Shown in pieces: positions 59,494 through 64,000 of a DNA stretch of 64,000 nucleotides (the stretch's first letter is position 1; each line of letters begins with the position of its first letter). The notes under the pieces are model-generated. The model was not told where the DNA came from. It made no database searches and saw only the letters and a program-made list of their open reading frames with translations. The stretch is from positions 1,674,001-1,738,000 of the forward strand of contig NZ_CP094657.1 in the NCBI RefSeq assembly GCF_023920705.1, in the 5' to 3' direction. Origin of the DNA: Acinetobacter sp. XS-4 (GTDB lineage: Bacteria; Pseudomonadota; Gammaproteobacteria; Pseudomonadales; Moraxellaceae). A program made the translations under genes and the position numbers.

Positions 59494-60288
59494 ATGAGAA
59501 AAATTTTAGGCGTAGCTTCTCTCATTATGTCTACCTGTGTTGTACATGCTGAACAATTAAACGAACAAGAAAAAAGCTCTTCATATAGCGCGAATATTAC
59601 TTTTGCTAGCCAATATATTTCACGTGGATTTCAACAGACTTGGGGGAAACCTGCTTTGCAAGGTGGACTGGATTATGCCAACCCGAATGGTTTTTTTGTC
59701 GGGACTTGGGCATCGAGTGTGAGTTCTAACTATTTGAGAGATGCTTCAGTTGAGTGGGATTTTTATACAGGTTATATCAAAACTTTCGATAAGTTTTCGG
59801 CTGGAATGACAGTTTTCTATTACTACTATCCAGGAGCGAGAAGTACACCAGAAACAGGGAGTAGCAGTTATAACTATGGTGAAATTGTGCCTCAAATTGG
59901 TTATGGGCCTTTGACACTTAAATATTTTATTACCTACACACCAGATTATGCAGGCTATAACTCAAACACCATGGGTGGTCCGGTAGGTAAACGATCAAGA
60001 GGATCAAGTTATTTAGACCTAAACTTTACCCAGCCCATCAATGAAAGTTGGACTTTTGGTGCTCATTATGGTTATGAAAGGATTAAAAATTTCTCAGAAT
60101 CTAATTTTCAAGATGTTAAAGCTGAACTTATTAAAGATTTGGGTGCTGGCTGGACTACAGGATTAGCCTATACCAAAGCCTGGGATAAAAATGGGTTCTA
60201 TAAAAAGTATAGTAATGGTGAGCCAGATGCACCTATTTCGAATCCGATTGACTCAACATTTACGGTCTCAGTCAAAAAAGTGTTCTAA
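59494..60288 (+). CDS. TorF-type putative outer-membrane porin
   Basis: 264 residues, signal peptide MRKILGVASLIMSTCVVHA, then the TorF/Gcw_chp barrel start YSANITFASQYISRGFQQTWGKPALQGGLDYANPNGFFVGTWAS. C-terminal strand FTVSVKKVF ends in Phe. It follows catM by 81 bp and may import a precursor of catechol, or be independent. Substrate unknown. Confidence 0.8.
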   Translation: MRKILGVASLIMSTCVVHAEQLNEQEKSSSYSANITFASQYISRGFQQTWGKPALQGGLDYANPNGFFVGTWASSVSSNYLRDASVEWDFYTGYIKTFDKFSAGMTVFYYYYPGARSTPETGSSSYNYGEIVPQIGYGPLTLKYFITYTPDYAGYNSNTMGGPVGKRSRGSSYLDLNFTQPINESWTFGAHYGYERIKNFSESNFQDVKAELIKDLGAGWTTGLAYTKAWDKNGFYKKYSNGEPDAPISNPIDSTFTVSVKKVF

Positions 60289-60297
60289 CTTATAAGT

Positions 60298-60332
60298 AAA
60301 AAGCCTGATTACTTAATTTTGAATAATCAGGC
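60298..60332 (-). terminator. Terminator of the GntR gene
   Basis: On the minus strand a 9 bp stem GCCTGATTA / TAATCAGGC with a 12-base loop is followed by TTTTTACTT. It closes the minus-strand dehydratase-GntR transcript. Confidence 0.75.
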
Positions 60333-60354
60333 GGTATGCCATAAATCTATAAAA

Positions 60355-61071
60355 TTATTTTTTAATTAAATCGTAAGCCATTTTAGTGTCGTCTAGCTGA
60401 ACAAGTGAAGCATGGCGAGCAGAGAGTGGATCTTTATTTTCAATTGCAGTCAAAATTGCTTTGTGTCTTGGTAATGAATGACCTTGTAAATTGGGGCGTA
60501 GACTTGTGACTTGAATCGATTGCTGTAAAGGTAAAACCAACATTTTCGACATATATGCCAATAAGTCATTATGTGTTGCTTTGGCAATTGCCAAGTGAAA
60601 TTGAATATCTGGCTCTATAAATTCTTCAACTGTTGTCGCTTTTTCCATCCCATCATAGGCATGTTTAATACGCTGAACATCTTCATCAGTTGCTGTGCTT
60701 GCGGCAATATAAGCAAGCTCTGGTTCCAAAACACGTCGTACGGTAGAGAGTGTTTTAAAAAACTCATGTTCTGGAGTCGTTTGAATTAGCCAAAACAGTA
60801 CATCGGGGTCGAGTAAATGCCATTCTTCTTTAGGTTTAACTACAGTCCCAATTTTGGGTCTTGAGTAAGTTAAACCTTTAGCATTTAAAACACGTATCGC
60901 TTCACGAAAAACAGGGCGGCTGACTTTGTATTCCTCACACAAATCAACTTCACTTGGCAGCTTTTCATTTTCTGAAATTTCTCCAGAAACAATTTTCAGT
61001 CCAAGTTGTTGAACAATTAATGCATGTTGGCTTTTGCTAGGAATAGGATTTTTATAATCAGCTTTACTCAT
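60355..61071 (-). CDS. GntR/FCD-family regulator of the sugar-acid locus
   Basis: 238 residues: GntR winged helix (GEISENEKLPSEVDLCEEYKVSRPVFREAIRVLNAKGLTYSRPKIGTVV at about 30-80) and FCD effector domain (FHLAIAKATHNDLLAYMSKML). It lies downstream of the dehydratase on the minus strand, 83 bp apart. Two matching operators in the dehydratase/MFS divergent region suggest that it controls both transcripts. Confidence 0.88.
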   Translation of the reverse strand: MSKADYKNPIPSKSQHALIVQQLGLKIVSGEISENEKLPSEVDLCEEYKVSRPVFREAIRVLNAKGLTYSRPKIGTVVKPKEEWHLLDPDVLFWLIQTTPEHEFFKTLSTVRRVLEPELAYIAASTATDEDVQRIKHAYDGMEKATTVEEFIEPDIQFHLAIAKATHNDLLAYMSKMLVLPLQQSIQVTSLRPNLQGHSLPRHKAILTAIENKDPLSARHASLVQLDDTKMAYDLIKK

Positions 61072-61153
61072 ATTTTACTATTACGACACGTTGAATATTC
61101 TATGGTATAGATGACCTTATCTTTTAACAAGATCATCTTTTCTAGAAATAAAT

Positions 61154-62887
61154 TTAGTGGGAATGCCGTGGAACCTCTGAGCCACGACAGCCGACCAAGA
61201 AATCAAAATCACAACCTTCGTCTGCTTGTAGGACATGTTCAACATAGAGTTTACGGTAGCCGCCAATAAAACTTGGTGCAGCCGGAGGTGCCAAATGTTC
61301 AAGTCGTTGTTTAAGTTCTTCATCACTCACTTCTAAATGAAGTTTTCCTTCATAAGCGTCGAGTTCGATAAAGTCTCCGTTTTGAACTACCGCTAAAGGT
61401 CCACCTGCCATGGCTTCGGGTGCAACATGTAAAACTACGGTACCATATGCAGTACCACTCATACGTGCATCGGAAATACGGACCATATCGGTAATGCCTT
61501 TGGCTAAAACTTTTGGAGGTAACCCCATATTGCCAACTTCAGCCATCCCAGGATATCCCTTGGGACCGGCATTTTTCATCACAAGAATACACGTTTCATC
61601 GACATCAAGATCTGGATCGTTAATACGGGCTTTATAGTCATCAAAGTTTTCAAATACTACAGCACGACCGCGGTGTTTCATGAGTTCCGGTGTGGCAGCA
61701 GAAGGTTTGAGTACTGCACCTTTAGGGGCTAAATTGCCACGTAAAATACACATACCACCATCTTGTCGAATTGGGTTATCTATTTTTCGAATGACTTCAT
61801 CATTATAAATAGGTGATTGTTGACAGTTTTCCCAGATGGCTTGACCATTCACGGTTAAAGCTTGTGGATGAGGCAAAAGATTGGCTTCGCCCATTCGGCG
61901 AATTACGGCAGGTAATCCACCACTATAATAAAACTCTTCCATTAAAAAACGGCCCGAAGGCTGTAAGTCAACAATGGTTGGCATGCCACGGCCGACACGG
62001 TTCCAGTCATCGAGTTGTAAATCAACCCCAATACGTCCAGCTATGGCTTTTAAATGAATAACCGCGTTAGTAGAACCACCAATGGCCGCATTGACTTTAA
62101 TGGCATTTTCAAAAGCTTCTTTAGTTAAGATTTTGGAAAGACGTAAATCTTCGTGAACCATGTCAACAATACGCATGCCAGAAAGATGAGCTAACACATA
62201 ACGGCGAGAATCTACCGCTGGAATAGCTGCATTGTGCGGTAAAGAAGTACCGAGGGCTTCTGCCATACAGGCCATTGTAGAAGCGGTACCCATAGTGTTG
62301 CATGTACCAGCCGAGCGTGACATACCAGATTCAGCAGATAGAAATTCATTTAAATCAATTTTGCCTGCTTTTAACTCTTCATGCATTTGCCAAACGATTG
62401 TACCTGCGCCAATGTCTTTACCCTTGTGTTTACCGTTAAGCATGGGTCCACCAGTCACCACAATGGCAGGAATATCACAGCTTGCAGCACCCATTAATAA
62501 GGCGGGTGTGGTTTTGTCACAACCAGTAAGCAGTACTACACCGTCAATAGGATTGCCACGAATAGCTTCTTCAACATCCATGCTGGCCAAGTTACGAGTA
62601 AACATGGCTGTAGGTCGTAAATTCGACTCACCGTTTGAGAATACTGGAAATTCAACAGGGTAACCGCCAGCTTCTAAAATTCCTTTTTTTACATGTTCGG
62701 CAATTTTTCGAAAATGTGCATTACATGGCGTGAGTTCAGACCACGTATTACAAATTCCAATGATCGGTTTGCCTTGAAACTCATGATCTGGAATGCCTTG
62801 GTTCTTCATCCAACTGCGATACATAAAGCCATTTTTATCCGTTGTACCAAACCAAGCTGCCGAACGAAGAACTTGTTTGTTATTCAT
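61154..62887 (-). CDS. IlvD/Edd-family sugar-acid dehydratase
   Basis: 577-residue iron-sulfur dehydratase. Cluster Cys are in IGICNTWSELTPCN, LLTGCDKTTPALLMG and SAGTCNTMGTAS; the KAIAGRIGVDL and ISDARMSGTAYGTVVLHVAPEA blocks follow. Length and pattern resemble L-arabinonate/pentonate dehydratases rather than biosynthetic IlvD, and the GntR and MFS neighbours agree with sugar-acid catabolism. Precise substrate (arabonate, galactonate, xylonate) cannot be fixed. Confidence 0.87.
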   Translation of the reverse strand: MNNKQVLRSAAWFGTTDKNGFMYRSWMKNQGIPDHEFQGKPIIGICNTWSELTPCNAHFRKIAEHVKKGILEAGGYPVEFPVFSNGESNLRPTAMFTRNLASMDVEEAIRGNPIDGVVLLTGCDKTTPALLMGAASCDIPAIVVTGGPMLNGKHKGKDIGAGTIVWQMHEELKAGKIDLNEFLSAESGMSRSAGTCNTMGTASTMACMAEALGTSLPHNAAIPAVDSRRYVLAHLSGMRIVDMVHEDLRLSKILTKEAFENAIKVNAAIGGSTNAVIHLKAIAGRIGVDLQLDDWNRVGRGMPTIVDLQPSGRFLMEEFYYSGGLPAVIRRMGEANLLPHPQALTVNGQAIWENCQQSPIYNDEVIRKIDNPIRQDGGMCILRGNLAPKGAVLKPSAATPELMKHRGRAVVFENFDDYKARINDPDLDVDETCILVMKNAGPKGYPGMAEVGNMGLPPKVLAKGITDMVRISDARMSGTAYGTVVLHVAPEAMAGGPLAVVQNGDFIELDAYEGKLHLEVSDEELKQRLEHLAPPAAPSFIGGYRKLYVEHVLQADEGCDFDFLVGCRGSEVPRHSH

Positions 62888-62901
62888 ACAAATTTCCTTA
62901 T

Positions 62902-62987
62902 ATAGTATTACTATTTAAATTTATTTAAATCAAAATACACCATAAATTTTATTTTTAAAAGGTTTGAAATTTAAATAGTATTACTAT
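62902..62987. promoter_or_regulatory. Paired GntR operators in a divergent promoter
   Basis: ATAGTATTACTAT occurs at 62902-62914 and 62975-62987, starts 73 bp apart (about seven turns). TAGTATTACTA fits the FCD/GntR consensus T-N-GT-NNN-AC-N-A. The flanks mirror each other (TTTAAATTT), so the whole is an 86 bp symmetrical region between the dehydratase and MFS genes. Confidence 0.75.
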
Positions 62988-63056
62988 ATTTTAAATTGAA
63001 AGGATAATTTACGAGCAAGATGCTCTATAAGTAAATAATAGGAAATGGAGTCGAAG

Positions 63057-64000
63057 ATGGATTTCGAAAAGGATGTAATACGGACGATCACGTTTAAGCT
63101 CATACCCGCATTAGTCATACTATATCTCGTGGCCTATATTGACCGAGCAGCTGTTGGTTTTGCCCATTTGCACATGGGTGCCGATGTAGGTATTGGTGAT
63201 GCAGCTTATGGTCTAGGAGCAGGGCTATTCTTTATCGGGTACTTTCTTTTTGAAGTACCGAGTAACTTGCTTCTCGACAAATTTGGTGCTCGCAAATGGT
63301 TTACTCGCATTTTGTTGACGTGGGGTTTAATCACCATGGCAATGGCACTCATTCAAGGGCCAAAAAGCTTTTATTTTTTACGCTTTCTACTAGGTGTAGC
63401 TGAAGCTGGCTTTTTCCCCGGTGTTCTCTACCTGATTACGCAGTGGTATCCAGTACGTCACCGCGGAAAAATCATGGGCATGTTTGTACTTTCACAACCA
63501 ATTGCCATGATGATTGCTGGGCCTTTAGCTGGTCTGTTACTCGGAATGGATGGCATTGCAAATTTACATGGTTGGCAATGGTTATTTATTGCAGTTGGAT
63601 TGCCAGCTGTTTTATTGGCTTTACCTACATTCCTTTGGCTGCCAGATAACATTGAGAAAGTGAAATGGTTGAGCATTGAACAAAAACAATGGCTCAAAAA
63701 TGAACTTGTTAAAGATGAGACTGAATACGACCAAACACGACATGCCAATCCACTGCATGCCTTAAAAGACAAACGCGTACTATTGTTGGCATTGTATTAC
63801 TTACCAGTGACTTTAAGTATTTATGGTTTAAATCTGTGGTTGCCTTCTATTATCAAGCAATTTGGAGGCGGCACCGATCTTCAAATTGGTTTCTTATCTA
63901 GCATTCCCTACGTTTTCGGAATTATTGGATTATTAATTATTCCACGTAGTACCGATCGTCTAAATGACCGTTACGGACACTTAAGTTTTCTCTACGCACT
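63057..64000 (+). CDS. MFS transporter, ACS family, truncated by window
   Basis: 314 codons seen, starting MDFEKDVIRTITFKLIPALVILYLVAYIDRAAVGFAHLHM; the end lies beyond the window. YIDRAAVGFA, the loop FEVPSNLLLDKFGARKW and RFLLGVAEAGFFPG are typical of the anion:cation symporter family (hexuronate, galactonate, tartrate). GGAG precedes the ATG by 7 bp. Divergent from the dehydratase and presumably its substrate importer. Confidence 0.88.
   Translation, partial: MDFEKDVIRTITFKLIPALVILYLVAYIDRAAVGFAHLHMGADVGIGDAAYGLGAGLFFIGYFLFEVPSNLLLDKFGARKWFTRILLTWGLITMAMALIQGPKSFYFLRFLLGVAEAGFFPGVLYLITQWYPVRHRGKIMGMFVLSQPIAMMIAGPLAGLLLGMDGIANLHGWQWLFIAVGLPAVLLALPTFLWLPDNIEKVKWLSIEQKQWLKNELVKDETEYDQTRHANPLHALKDKRVLLLALYYLPVTLSIYGLNLWLPSIIKQFGGGTDLQIGFLSSIPYVFGIIGLLIIPRSTDRLNDRYGHLSFLYA

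Overview
The window looks like chromosomal DNA of an Acinetobacter, most likely of the calcoaceticus-baumannii complex. The grounds are low GC, the housekeeping block pyrG-kdsA-eno ... ftsB-ispD, and a set of aromatic catabolic operons typical of the genus: pca-qui, iac and cat. The genus is inferred from gene content and protein resemblance; no database search was run.

Layout. (1) 1-10.66 kb: a truncated lipoprotein gene, pyrG, kdsA and eno, then about 5 kb of AT-rich accessory genes (DUF421 membrane protein with a zinc ribbon, ParB-like protein, lipoprotein, TonB-receptor remnant, MarR-GNAT fusion, HAD phosphatase), then ftsB and ispD. (2) 10.7-25.2 kb: pcaIJFBDKCHG-quiBCXA, which takes quinate/shikimate through protocatechuate and beta-ketoadipate to succinyl-CoA and acetyl-CoA. 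It is preceded by a three-repeat operator of the PcaU type. (3) 25.2-28.2 kb: a candidate small RNA, a DUF6438 lipoprotein and a sulfur module (split YeeE/YedE pair plus persulfide-dioxygenase-like hydrolase), flanked by a short repeat. (4) 28.2-36.6 kb: a PcaU/PobR-type IclR regulator, a LysR regulator, and an uncharacterised operon (acyl-CoA dehydrogenase, APH-like kinase, histidine phosphatase, SDR) followed by an opposing OprD porin and MFS transporter. (5) 37.0-45.4 kb: a complete iac cluster, iacR | iacHABICDEFG, for indole-3-acetate breakdown to catechol. (6) 45.6-52 kb: an amine-oxidase module (AraC regulator, TynA, porin, FeaB) turning phenylethylamine-type amines into aryl-acetates. 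(7) 52-59.4 kb: the minus-strand catBCAIJFD operon with divergent catM. (8) 59.5-64 kb: a TorF-like porin, then a sugar-acid locus (GntR, IlvD/Edd dehydratase, truncated MFS transporter).

How they work together. The iac product catechol feeds catABC, and both the cat and pca branches end in the same I-J-F-D chemistry. That shared chemistry is encoded twice, by nearly identical pcaIJF and catIJF segments lying in opposite orientation about 40 kb apart. They look homogenised by gene conversion and form a long inverted repeat that could flip the whole catabolic island. The cat copy also carries a roughly 0.31 kb palindromic repeat element between catJ and catF.

The most interesting points are this inverted duplication with its insertion, the intrinsic terminator inside the pca-qui operon, the candidate small RNA after quiA, the split ACAD10/11-like operon, the paired GntR operators, and the separation of the pca regulator from its operator.
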